Translations under genes and position numbers: made by a program
Shown: positions 12,801 through 26,200 of the stretch, one piece after another
Numbering within the stretch: the stretch's first letter is position 1
Layout of the letters: every line of letters starts with the position of its first letter
The notes under the pieces: model-generated
What the model saw: only the letters and a program-made list of their open reading frames with translations
The model's database searches: none
What the model was told of the DNA's origin: nothing
NCBI GenBank assembly: GCA_903632075.3
Contig: CAHIKZ030003516.1
Location: forward strand, 770,001-834,000
From: Acanthosepion pharaonis
Lineage: Eukaryota; Mollusca; Cephalopoda; Sepiida; Sepiidae
Direction of reading: 5' to 3'
Length of the DNA: 64,000 nt

Positions 12801-15800
12801 GCACTCATTCTAACACAACAACAAATACGAAAACACTCATGCGAAACGAAAGGCGTCCCACATCCACCGGAGAACTGACATCACTGACCCCCTAAAGAGG
12901 GAGGGGATGGGAAATTAAACTTAAAGAAAAATAGGGACAAAAATAAAAGGGACCAATGAGCATACATACCCTAGCTAAGTTAACTAAATAAAAGAAAAAG
13001 AAACTAAAACGTAGACAAACGAACCTAGACTAGCCTAGTTTCTGGATGGGTTGCACTAGTTCAACCCAGGAAAAGCAATATCCTAATGCCTAACCGGCAT
13101 CAAAATGCCACTCAAGGTCAGCCCCTTTTCACGACACAAACGTGCAAGATGCACCCACCTTTTGCTGAATTCTGATGAAGGGAGCGCTGCCTTTCCGTCC
13201 CAATCTTGACTTTAAGCAGATGCTTAAAGTACAAGATCAGTTGGGAAGAGGTAAACTTTCGCCTCCATAGAATCCCTTCTGTCACGTCGTCCAAATCACG
13301 ACTCTCATAACTCCTAGCAAGCAGTGGAACACATATTGTTCAGCCTTTCGTCATCGGCGGTGCCACATTGCTACAAACGGAAGAGGCTTGAAGGACAAAC
13401 AACTTTCCCTGCAGCATGCGGACCATGAGGCCTTCAACAAACTTGCACAACGGCACTACCAGGCTGCACTGAAAGAAGGCATGACACAGGGTCTCAACCT
13501 CTCCAACACAGCAACGGCAGTTTGGAGAATTTTCCAAGCCAGCTGAACAAAGTCTTTTGGCGACCCAGAGGGCCCCACAAATCACCAGCCAGGTGAGTGA
13601 TGCCTCATCGTTAGTGAGACATTTCAACCCGGGCGCCCAAGGCCATATTGAGCGAGCCTCCTGCTTCGTAAGACCGAGACTGTCAATCAGATTATCATGA
13701 ACGGACCCCCTGACTAACACTTGATATAATGCCCTAAGAGACAACGCCTGGACGTTGGAGAGGCCATCCGACACCCTTAAGAGGCGCTTCAGAGCAAGAT
13801 GACATTCGCGATAGAAGGAGCATTTGGCTCGGGGTAAACAGCGGGCCTCTTCCGAGCACGAGTGCACACTTCTCAGGGATGGGAAGTTCTTACGGGCGTC
13901 TTCCTTCCAGAAGGCGCCGTCCTCATCCGGATCGCGACACATTCGATCTAGAAATCTGATGCGGCCTTGCCTCCCCACAAGGAGAACAAGAGCCTCACTA
14001 ACGCCAGCAAAGTGCCACATGGAAGTGGAAGCACCGAGAGTCGGTAAAGGAGAATTGGGTAGATGTGTGAAACACAAACTTCCACCTTCCCATTTAAGGA
14101 AAGATTCCTCCGAGACCACAATTTAATTGCGATCTCGGCCTTCCCTCAGACCTCCGACCAATTCATTTCCAACTGCAGATCAGGACCGAACCAGGCATGA
14201 GAATCTTGACGGCCCATCTGTCCAGTGGAAAGGTCCAGGAAGAGAAACTCTCTTCCACGCACTCCAACCGCAAGCCAACAGACTTATCGCGGTTGATCTT
14301 GGCCCCGTCACCATCTCATAACAACTGATTTCTTTGCTGACTTCGTCAATCTTGGCTCTGCTCGACACAAGAGCCAACGTCATCAACATAGGCAGAATAC
14401 CTGGCCGATGTGCTACCACCGGCAGGGCAATTCTGCGTGGGACGGATTCGCCCTTAACTTGCGGGCGAAAGGTTCCAATGCAAGAACGTGAAAACAACGG
14501 GCGAAATGGACAACCTTGATTTAATGGGCGAGACAATACGAAAGGCTCGATCGTACCCCATTCACTTCCACCAACGCACTGGGAGTCACATACAGAAGTC
14601 GGATCCAGGTCGAAAGTACGGCCCGATACCGGCCGCCAAAAGAACAGCCTCCAGAAACCGATGGTCAACCCTATCAAGGCCTTGGACTGATCTAAATTGA
14701 TCAGCGCGGCTTCACTGTCGACTTTGCACGATGATCAGGCGTAGCATATGAAGATTGTCCTGAATCGCCCCACCTTCACAGCACAAGTCTGTTCCGAGCC
14801 AATCAGGCGAGACAGGACAACCTGCAAATGGTTAGCCAAGATCTTAGCCAAAATCTTTAACTCTGTGTTTAACATAGTTAAAGGCAAAAATTACTAACCC
14901 ATCCACACCGTTTTTGTCCTTATGTAACAACTTGATCACGCCCCTGGTGAAGCGTTGGGGTATAGACCCCTGCTTCATCCAGTTGCAAAAATCAGTGCCA
15001 GCAGCGGAACAAAACGGGCGACTGCCTCAAGTACAAGAAGACCATCCGATGACGGAAGACCATCTGCCTCAAACACGCCGTGCGGAAGACCATCTGCCTC
15101 AAGTACACTTCGTGCGGAAGACCATCTGCCTCAGTACCTGACGGAAGACCATCTGCCTCAAGTACACTTCCGACGGAAGACCATCTGCCTCAAGTACCTT
15201 CAGACGGAAGACCATCTGCCTCAAGTACACTTCAGACGGAAGACCATCTGCCTCAAGTACACGCCGTGACGGAAGACCATCTGCCTCAAGTACGCACGGA
15301 AGACCATCTGCCTCAAGTACACTTCGTACGGAAGACCATCTGCCTCAAGTACACTTCGTACGGAAGACCATCTGCCTCAAGTACACTTCGTACGGAAGAC
15401 CATCTGCCTCAAGTACACTTCGTACGGAAGACCATCTGTACCTTCTCGGAAGACCACTGCCTCAGGAAGTACACGCAGACGGAAGACCAGATTTGTCCAG
15501 GCCAACCTGTTTCAATGCTTCCCAGATTTCCGACTCTGTAATGGGACCCTCACACCTAGCTGCTTCAGCTGCCTCGAGGCAGGGAAAGTCAGCTAAATAG
15601 GCGTCGAACTGAGCAGAGCTCAGACCGGGCTCCCTGGTAAAAAGATCCTGAAAGTAGTCACGAAAAGCCTCGCATATGCCCTCGTTTGTAGTCACGGTCC
15701 GATTATCCGGCAATGTGACGCACACAATATGTCGTCGTGATGCATTCCGAGCTTCCTCTGGGCGCAATTCAGCGGCCATATTCGTTGCCTCAGAGGACAT

Positions 15801-18800
15801 TCTTTTTAACCTAGCCCTAACTACCAGAGCTTGATCCTTCTTGATAAGCAAGGAGGCCAACTCTGCCTTAGCTAAAGCTATGTCCCCACTAACACGGGAT
15901 TTGACCGCTCGATCAACCTTCTGCTCTAAAGCCGTTTGCGCCACTAATCTATCTAGATTGAGCCGACGACTATAATCAGCAGCAAACGTTCTAATTTTGG
16001 ATTTTAAATTATCCCACCAGGCATTTCCCACAACTGCTCCCGTCAGTTCCCTCTGTATCATTAGTAGCAGCTGGTCCCGGAAATCTTACTCACCAAATAA
16101 TGAGTTTAATTTCCAGTAGCCAGCCATCCTAATCTTAGGTTTATCTAAGTTTACACGGACCCGGACAAGCCTATGATCTGTATAAACTATCTCATGGACA
16201 CTTGGACACCCTAAGAGCCCTACATCGACTCTCTTAACTAAGACTCGGTCTAGATGACTAGCCAAGCCGCCACTATTAGTCCAAGTCCACACTACCCCCG
16301 AGGGTGTTCATTCCGGTACTTATCGACAAGATCAAACCCAGTCGATAAAGTCGAAAAACTGTTTAACGCCCGGTTGTTAGTACCGAAAAAAGGCCTTTAT
16401 CGATCTATATCGGGATCAAGGACGGCATTCCAATCACCCACTAAAACTACCCGCCGTGATGTCGTCAAAAACGGCTTGATCTGCGAAACAAAGCAGGCCG
16501 CTCAGAATGGGCATTGGGCGATAAACCCCAATGAGACGAAGAGCCTTATCCTTTATGGTAACGTCCAGCACGCGAAAGTCTGCCCGCGGATCCGCGAAGA
16601 CAGGACACACGCAGCCTTCAAAGACTTGCTTACCAGCCAAGAGACACCTTTCGAACGCATCCATCAAAACAGGTTGAATAGAGGGAGAACCCCTAGACAG
16701 TATGTTCTCATAGTCGTGAGTAGAAAACCGGGTCTCTTGTAAACAACAAATATTCACCCCAAGACGCTGAAGGTCACGAGAGAGCCTTGCCCTGCGAAAC
16801 TCTGACCTCAGGCCTCGGGCATTCAGACTTGCTAACCAGAGAGCCATGATGAAAACCGATTAGGGTTGCTCTCCTGCATTGAACATGTCCGGGGACAGGA
16901 CACCGACGGCCTCTCCCAATGAGCCAGTACCCATCTCACTCTTGATGGAACCATCAGGAGACAGGCCGCCGATGTCCAGGGGGAACGTTAGTTTTAACGC
17001 TCTATACAGGGAGGGGTGAACAAAAACTGGGAACCTCCCTGAACAATATTGATGCAGTTTCTTGACAACATCATCTTCAAAACACGCCATGGGCGGGAGA
17101 CTTCCAAAAGTTTCATTGGCTTCCGCCATCATGGCCCAAATCTGCTTCCCTGCTACTCCGGAACGCACCATGGTTAGGACCCTTTTCGCTTTAGGAAAAT
17201 TGCGAGGGTCCTCTACATCCATGTTATGTAATTTCCTGAAGTTTATTAGAGATTTTATATTTTCTACTTTTTTGGCACACTCTAGAGCTTTTTCCTCAAG
17301 ATCCTTTGAGACTCTGCACACGTCTTCCCCTAAGTTATGTATGGGTTTTGACTTAATCTTCTTTTCAGCTGTTTGCTCTGGTGAATCGGATGAAGGACTA
17401 TGTTGCCTTTTTTGCTTTTCCGGTTTATGAGGAGAATTAATGAGAGTTTTCTTTGGGGAAGTGATGGGAGAAGATGATTTGGACGCCTTCTTTAGAGTTG
17501 TCATATGTGGTTGTACTTTGCTAAGAGACTTGAGATTTGAAGGAGGGGCCATAGTGTCACAGGGGAAGATGGTGCCGAAACAGAGAATCCAGTTTTATGT
17601 TTTTTGGTTTTTAGAGCTTCCTTGAGATGTTGTAGTTTTTCCTTTTTTTCGAATGACGGCTCATATTTGAGCATATCCTGTCATTGTTTTGGTGTGTAGC
17701 AGACCGGAGAGTCACCCTTTGCGCTGGTTGAGGGAGTGGGGCTGTATGTGTCTTTTGCTGTTTTGATTGTAGGACGAGGTCCCACTGCCTGGGTCTTCCT
17801 TTTAGCCTTACCTACGACCTGCCGTTCCCCCTCTTCCTTCCCCCTAACCGCACTAGCGGCGGACAAAGGCTTTTCGGGGAATGGGGGCAGAGATTTAGAC
17901 CCAACCGGGGGATTTTCCACACCGGTCCTGGTCGCAGGTATGCCCACTACAGACGAGAGGGATTTAACAGACTCGACCAAAGGGGGATTTGGTTGGGCGG
18001 GGGCCAGAACATCAGAGGCCTTCATCTCTGTGCAGGAAGAGGAAAGGTGACCAATCTTTCCACACTTCCAGCATGCCGGTTTACGCCCCGTCACTATAAT
18101 TGGCATCTTCTGGCCCTCTAAATCCAGACAGTTGGGGATGGAGTGGAAGGCTTTTTGACTGATCATCAACTCACCCCACCCCCCTCAGTCAGATCGTCTG
18201 AGGAAGCACTGAGTATCTGACCAAACTGGGACATACGCGGCTAAATGCTCCCAACAATCTGAGGAGGAACCTCATATACTGATACCTTGGTCCTCCGCCT
18301 GCCTTCATACTCTGTTCTCAAAATAAGGTCTTTTGTTATGAGGTCCCTCGTTGCAGCATCCTCACAATCGGCAGGCGTGGGTAACAGTACGTCCCACATG
18401 CAATAGCCTTTCCCTTTTATGACACGCTGAGGTTTGATACCCAGCGAAGTCAAGGTTTTTATGACAGCGTCTTTAGTGGAGCGACAAATCTTGCGCGAAC
18501 GCTTTGTCCACCACAAAGACTGACACAATTTTTTCAACCTTCTTTAGCTCCACGGGATTGGACAAGAGCCCATCTGCTGTCACCAGATGTGCGTAGCTCT
18601 TGGCTTTCTCCAGGAACTCCGTCATGTTGATCTTACATTTAGGCGGGGACTTCCAGCATGAGGGCGTCTCTCTGGCCGCGTCATTATTCTTAGGACTTTC
18701 AGGGGTTTGTTTACAATCAGCAACCATATTTACGTCTTGTTTACTTGCGGAAGTTTGGCTATTATCCGCTACCATACTCTTGTCAGGTGAAACTTTATTG

Positions 18801-20019
18801 GTTTCAGAATTTTGGCCAACTTGGGCCACCATAACTTCTTCTTAAAAAGTGGTTCCTTTGGTAGGATTTTTTCCATTATCGGCCACCATACCTTCCTTTT
18901 GTAAAGTGGTTCTTGATGGAGAAATTTCGCCATTATCGGCCACCATACTTTTTTCAGGACTACTATTTACCTTTTCATTTTGAGAATTATTTGGAATAAA
19001 ATTTTGGGGGTCTTGAGCATCTATATTTGATTTTTCGGGAGTTTTGTCAGGAGGGTCATTTTTTTTTTTTTTTTTTTTTTTTTTGTGCCAAATAAATTTT
19101 TTCTAGCATTTTTACCCATATTCTCTTTTCGGACAAAAAATTTTTTATTTCTTTTCACAATAACAAAATAAATAATTAAACAAAAGAAGAAAACTTAATA
19201 AAAAGGAAAAGGAGGGGTGTAAAAAAAAAAAAAAAGGAAACGCGTATAAAAGGCCAATGAACGGTAAAAAATTAACAGCTACAAATTACAGACAAAGAAT
19301 ACACGAACGAGGAAAAGACAAATTAAAGCGAAAATTAACAAACAATAAACAAAAACGGCTGCTAGAAATTTCTAGTCAGTCCGACAAACGATAACACAGG
19401 AAATAAAAACGAAAATGTATAATTAACAAAGCAAAAAAAAAAAATCTATACTATGGAGACCCACATAGAAAGGGAAGTGGTTTGATCTTGATTTCAAGTG
19501 TTTCTATTTGGTAGAAGAGCAAATGGTTCCTTTTGGAAGTTCGGTCTTCTAAGCAGTGTCCACCTTTGACTGAAAGGTAACATGGAAGTAAATGGTGGAT
19601 GAGAGATTTTCTGAGATCAAGTGGCAACAAGACCAAAAACGGTATATGTGGGTGCTGGTCTTTTATTAAGACATGCTAGGGATCAAGGAGAGTTCTGGTT
19701 AGCCCTGGGGTGGACGTATCCATGGGAGAGATTTCAGATCAGCCTTTGGCAGGAGATGGTTGTATCCATAGGAGAGCCCCCTTTTTTTTTTCTTTTTTTT
19801 TGGTTTTATAAAGACGAATGACAAGACACATCAGCAAGGACAAAGTACTATTTTCTGATTGTCAATTTTATTCAATTTCGGTAATATCCAAAAAGAGACT
19901 TGTGCAGGAATGCCTTAAAAATTTTTGAATTTCTTGTAACTACACAACATTTTGCTTATGTTTATCCCCACTTGCCTTGATAAAGTTGAATGACAAAATG
20001 CATTGGCAAGGATTATACC

Positions 20020-20091
<72 letters not shown>

Positions 20092-20507
20092 TCTTCTTTC
20101 TCATTTTTATAGCATAAATAAAGATGGTGCTTTTTTTTTTTTTTGCTTTTTTTTTGGGGGGGTTCCAAATTAAAAGTCAAATATTTTTAAAAAAAATGAA
20201 TTTGTATGATTCAAACATTTAAATATGCAAAAAAAAAAAAAATAGGTATTTATTTATTTTTGTTGTAGACTAATTAAACTGCTTGTAATTCACACAAATA
20301 TCTCGGTGACCACTTTGTGTTCTATCCCCAAATGAACTCCGTCTTCCATGACTAATATACAATATCTCAGAATGAGAAAACTCTCAAACCTTGTAGATGA
20401 AAGGGAAATAAAAATCCTTTCATTTATCTCAGTTAAATCTGCATTTGTTTTTTCTCAATTCCTTATTTTCTTGTCAATAGTTCGGGTCTCCATTACACAT
20501 ACATTCA

Positions 20508-20556
<49 letters not shown>

Positions 20557-21925
20557 CCAGTAAACTACTTCAATAAGACAGCCTTTTATATTTGTTTAAG
20601 TTTGTTCACTGTATCATGCTTGACAGTGTTTCTCTCCAGAATCTGTCTTGCATATCTTTAAGTCTACCACTTGTCCATGCTTCAAATATTGCTGCTATAT
20701 ATGGTCCATTGCTCCTGCTATATGTTTAGAGATTCTTGAAAAAAAATCCAAAGAATTGGCAATATTATTGGTCCTGACCTGGCATCTTGGCTTCAGTCAC
20801 TTTCTCACTACTGTAAAGTTGTTTCCTTGTGCCTTTTCTATTATATTTAAAAAAAAAAAAAAAAAATGAATTTATGATTCAAAAGTTCAAATCTGCAAAA
20901 ATAAGTTTTCATTGATTTACTGTGGAATGTCTTGGCCTCTGTACTACATGACAACGCTGTTACATCCTTGTGTGTCTGTGATTGAATCTTGCGGGTAACT
21001 GTGATGTTGGTCACTTTGATCCAAGACTCTACCTGTCCCACATTGTGTTTTTGATCACAAGGCAGGCAAGAATCAAATTGTCTCCAGATATCACTGGATT
21101 GGTGTCGTTCAGGTGTGACAATCTTACAAGACAAATAAAAAGAAAGTTGTGTAAATCAACAAGGTACAGGAACACTTTTTTTGTATAAGAATCTACTAGC
21201 ATGCAAGCTAATGACCATTCTCTTGTAGTCCAACTTGTGACACTTTGTTCTTCATTTCCAAGTTGGAGTCGAGGTTTCAAACTTTAAGTCCGAGACTTCT
21301 TCAGGCAGCAAATTACAGAATGCTGACAAAGCACTCATCTCTCTCTCTCTCTCTTTCCCTCTCTGTCATTATATAGACTTTCAATTCTTCCATTTTGCAG
21401 TTTCATCAGGGCACTTTGCTCAATTTATCTAATAGTCTGGAATAAGGCATGAGCCAGGATTTCTTCATGGCAGCAAATCACATGGGGACTGGCGAAGTGA
21501 TCAGCTCCTCTTGGCATAATGGAAGCGTGTCTTTGCCTCAACTGCTACTCTCACTGTCTGTAATTCTCCTCTGATCTAACACTTTTATGAACCCTTGCAC
21601 AACATCAGTGTTGGGTCCGATGCGATCTAGGGTTCCAGGATTTTCCAAATATCCAATCAGAACTCTCAGATGACAGTGTCCTGGGAAGCAATTTGCATGT
21701 TCAATTATGGGGAGCTCCCCCAGTGGGAGTGACGGTAGCAACATGTCGATCCACCATCTTGTTCTCCCCCTTCTCTTGCTCGCACTTCACACCAGTACCT
21801 TTTCAGTGGGCGTATTCTTTTTCTTCCCACTTCGTTATATCAGCTTCTCACACTGCCACCATCCATAGGATGCCTGACACAAAACAGGTCTTACTTTTAA
21901 TGTCATTGTAAAAAAATTTTTTATC

Positions 21926-21963
<38 letters not shown>

Positions 21964-23213
21964 TGTTCCTAATTATGTTTGGTCTGTAATTCTTTCTCTT
22001 TTACTCAATTGACCAAAATTTTCAAGCCTAAGAAAATCTTATTCCTTTAGCAACATGCTCATCTTCCACCTTTAACAACAAGTGACATAGAATCATTTCT
22101 TTATCTTCTTCACCTACTTGTGGCCATAAAATTATTATCTGTGACTAGCTTGGTGGTCTCTGTCCAAAACAATGTCAACCCTGGCTGACTTGTGGATGTT
22201 AATCCATTCCCCTCACATTGTCCCTTGGGCTTCATTTTAACCAGGTGCCTAAATGGATTTCAGTGCTATCTTCTTAGTGAGGTCCTTTACTCATGAAATG
22301 AGAAAACCAGATAAAAGTATATTTTCTCTTGTTTTTGTCCTTCAATCTGGTTACTATTTTCTTTGTCTTCACTTTTGATTTAATTTAAGCCTCTTTTTTT
22401 TTTTTTTTTTTTTTTTTCTTCTTCAAATCATCAGCAGTACTACAGTGTCACAATTCTATCTTCCCGTAAAATGGAAATGTATTTTGTTCTAACTTCCTTA
22501 AAATTCTAATCATCACCTTTTAAAACAAACATTGCCTAGGAGTAAAGGTAGTTAAAATAAAAGCAATGTCAAGAGAGAGGAAAAAACGTTCTTTTGATGC
22601 CTTTTTTTTTTTTTTTTTTTTTTCTTGTAATCATAAAAGTGCATGTTTGTTACCCACTTTTTTTTTTTTTTTTTTTTTACATTCCCAGCAGTAAACAATG
22701 ACTGATATTTGCATATATTTCTACCAGAATTATTACAGATAGTCTTTAATATGCTGTCATGTGCTTATAATCCACTCAAATATGGCTAAAACCAGAAACT
22801 CCTTGTAATAATTGCATTCAGAAAGCTATTTCACCATTTATGAAATTTTGACTTGCCTCTTGCTAAATATTAGAGAAAAAAATTTTTGTACACTGTTCAA
22901 ACATTGTCCAAGTATGAACAGATAAATAATTGTCTGAGAAATTGTTTTTACTATCTACATTTTTTTTTTTTTTTTGTTTCCTTCTCCAGCGCCAAAGAGG
23001 AGTACTGAAAATCAACTGTGAATGTTGTTCAGCTGATTCTTTAAGGAAAAACAAGGTTTGGCTCTAAACTTTAATTCATTTTTTCTTCTAATATCTTGTG
23101 AAGGAAATTGTGGTGTGACAGCCGAATATTGTCTGGTATAGTCATGTTAATGAAGTTGCAAATACAGATTGAATTGTTTCAAAACCACTTAATATCCATT
23201 TATGTGTCTGTGT

Positions 23214-23252
<39 letters not shown>

Positions 23253-26200
23253 TGTGACTGAGTTTGGGTCAAATATGGATTGGAATCTAACACAGATAAG
23301 AACAAATAGGAAAAGTTTATCAATTTAACAGCTTTCACGGTGAATTGTTTCAAAGCCATTTAACATTCTGGAGGTCATTTTGTTTGCAAAGCAAAAATTT
23401 TATCCTGCCACTGCAAGTGACTCAGATGAATGAATAATAGTGTTTGAATTTTGCAGTTGTGTTATCATATCCTGCTATGGCAACCACAACTGAAAATAAG
23501 TAGTTCAGTAGAGAAGCCTTGAAAAATAATGTAGTGGAAAGGAAACTACTGAATAATGCAGTGTGTTAAGAGTTAATATCCATTTATTTATTTATATATA
23601 TGTGTGTGTGTGTATTTTAATAGGAAAGAGTTGGGATCAAATATATATCTGAATCCGGAAGAATAAGATAAAGAACAAAAAGGAAACTTTTATCAATCTA
23701 ATGTTTCACTTTTATTATTGATTCATCAGAGACTTTTCTCTCAAAAGGCTTACAGCCATATCACATTGAAACATTGTTTCCCATACAATCACCAAAGTTA
23801 AGCAATGTCTAATGGAGCTTTAATAAAAGTGAAGCATGTTGGATTAATAAATGTTTCCTATTTATTTTTTATCTTGTCCAATATATGCATGAAAAATATA
23901 ACTAAATCGTAGGCTGCAATGCTCCTGTGTTGTGGCTGAAGTACAGGTATCAGTTAAAGCCACAGTTTTGAATGTTGACTTTCAAAGTAGACAGCCTCTT
24001 GGCATAACACCTTGGTTCTCTTAGACTTTTTATTAAATATTGACTTTATCCTACAGCTAAGGTCAGTCAGTCTGCTTGCAACCATGCTAAGCAAACCTTA
24101 AAGTTTCTGGGAGATATAGAGATTGGTAGAGGGATTGATTGATAGAGATTGGTAGAGGGATTGATTGATAGAGATATAGAGATTGGTAGAGGGATTGGTT
24201 GATAGAGAGATTGGTAGAGGGATTGGTTGATAGAGAGATTGGTAGAGGGATTGGTTGATAGAGAGATTGGTAGAGGGATTGGTTGATAGAGAGATTGGTA
24301 GAGGGATTGGTTGATAGAGAGATTGGTTGATAGAGGGATTGGTTGATAGAGTATTTCCTCTTGATCTTCATGTAATGTCATCACACTGGTTGCAAATGAA
24401 ATTCAAAAGCAAAAGAATATCAGAACATGTAATAAGCATCATTCTCACCAGGTGCTCTATAATTGTGACCTTGTACCAAACTAACCTAACCATAGTAAGT
24501 ACTATTAAAAACTGTTTTGATATGTAGTATTATTTGGAAATTGAATTTATTTTGCTTCAGTTTTGAAATGTTTTCCTTGCAGAAATATGCTGATATTTGG
24601 CTGGATAAACTTCAAAGAAAGCTCAATGCAGTTTGCCTTCTGCAAAAATATTGGCGTGCCTGGTTGTGTCGGAAACATTCTGCCATCAAGATCCAGAGTG
24701 TTGTTCGTGGTTGGTTCGTGAGACGATGGCTTGCCCAGCAGACTTCCGCAGCAGTACTAATTCAGGTGAGATCTTATCTTTTATAACATTGGGAATGCCA
24801 AAAGAAAATATCCCCCATTCCTTAAAAAAATGTGTAAATGACATTTACTCCCCCCCCATCTTTGTTTTTAGATTCCTGTTACTGTTTTAGCTTGCATTAA
24901 TATGAGTATTGATTGCCATATGACTGAAGTGGCATATCTGTCAAGAAAGTATCAATTGCCCTTCAATAAGTTTTTCATTGTGGAAAGGTACACCTTCCTT
25001 TGAAGAATTGATTTACCCTAACTTATACTTTCAACGATCTCCTTCAAAGTAGTCTACTTCTGAGCCATTGGACTTGTTCTCAAAGCATAGCAGCAAAATT
25101 CTATGTTATATTCATGCATACTGTTCAAATTCACCTAATTTTTAATTACTTTTTTTATTTCTAATTTTGCTGCATAATCTTGAAATGTTTTTTTTTTCCA
25201 GAGTTTATGGCGAGGATATAAAGTTCGCTGCTTGGCAAGACATCCTATCACAAGCTTAAGAAAGCGTTTAGAGGATGTGACTAAAAAGGCCACAGATGAT
25301 AAGAAGTTAAGCAACCGATTTGCTTCCGGCTTTAATCATCTCATGAAGTATAAACAAATTTCCGAGATTCTCCAAGCCTTAGTAAATCTTGGTAAGTATA
25401 GTAGTACTATTTAACTAAAAATATTATTAAAATAGTACTATTTAACTTAAAAGTAATACTAAAATTTTTACTAAAAATATGCTAAAATTATAGGTGTATT
25501 ATTTAATTTGCTAGTTATTTTCTCTTAACTAGATAACATTGAGATATTGGTAAAATATCTTCTACTTATGTGAAGTTAGGTTTTATGGCCTTATTTCATC
25601 AGGCCTGGTCAGTGCCTTCATGGGTGACCACTTGGGAATACCAGGTGCTGTAATCTTGCATGTGTGGGTGGTATAATGGATAACAATTCTAAATTAGAAA
25701 TCTGAGAGCAGAGTTCCAATTTCAGTTGGGTTTGTTATATTCCCTTATGTGAAAATACCGTTAGGGTAAGGTATGAATTCACTTCTCCCCACCCTCATCT
25801 ATGGGTTAATTAGTAAGTCTTGTATCAATAAATCATTATCGTCTCAAGAATTCTTAAAATCTAGAAATACTTGCTGGCTTTAAACATTGGTCAGGTTATG
25901 CTTAGTACTGCTACTGTTAACATGTAACCTAGTACGCAACCTGCCACATAGACAAGAGTCGTCGGCATCTAAACCTGATCCCCCACTAGCTTTTCTGTTG
26001 GTGAGGAGAGTGGCATGTCACTCTGCAGGACTAATAACAAGACCTACCAAAGCTTGGATGAGCTTCTCATAGGAGCCATGTGTGTGTGTGTGTGTGTATG
26101 TAATTGTTATAGTGGAACACACCTATTCTATAGTTAATAGACTCTCCCACCTATAATAAGTAGGAGTAGCGAGTGAGTTAGTCAGTCAATGCTGGACGAC

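Larger units (their letters stand above)
13340..19040 (-). mobile_element. Tx1/L1-like LINE, near full length but degenerate
   Basis: The minus-strand order is an ORF1 region (about 19040-16860) then an ORF2 region (16847-13340). ORF1 has an RRM-like part, a CCHC knuckle and a basic C-terminal part. ORF2 has an APE endonuclease, a linker, a broken reverse transcriptase and a C-terminal CCHC. Stops and frameshifts interrupt both. Its GC-rich composition differs sharply from the surrounding intron. The element lies antisense to ASPM. Confidence 0.85.
23056..24582. other. Intron segment with 28-bp minisatellite
   Basis: (TA)n at 23217-23248 and TG repeats near 23600. The minisatellite at 24117-24352 is listed separately. 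No exon was seen. Confidence 0.55.

Noticed and set aside
15040..15490. CRISPR array
   Set aside because: Regular 32-bp repeats, but with no unique spacers and in eukaryotic DNA; it is a minisatellite.
15080..15541. Plus-strand repeat ORF (EDHLPQ-type)
   Set aside because: Antisense of the LINE-derived minisatellite; the sense information is the RT motif on the minus strand.
24067..24384. NQSLYQ-type repeat protein on the minus strand
   Set aside because: Translation of the 28-bp minisatellite within an ASPM intron.
25670..25740. Intact tRNA genes at this and other A/B-box sites
   Set aside because: Cloverleaf stems do not pair well and each site is followed by a SINE body, so these are SINE heads.
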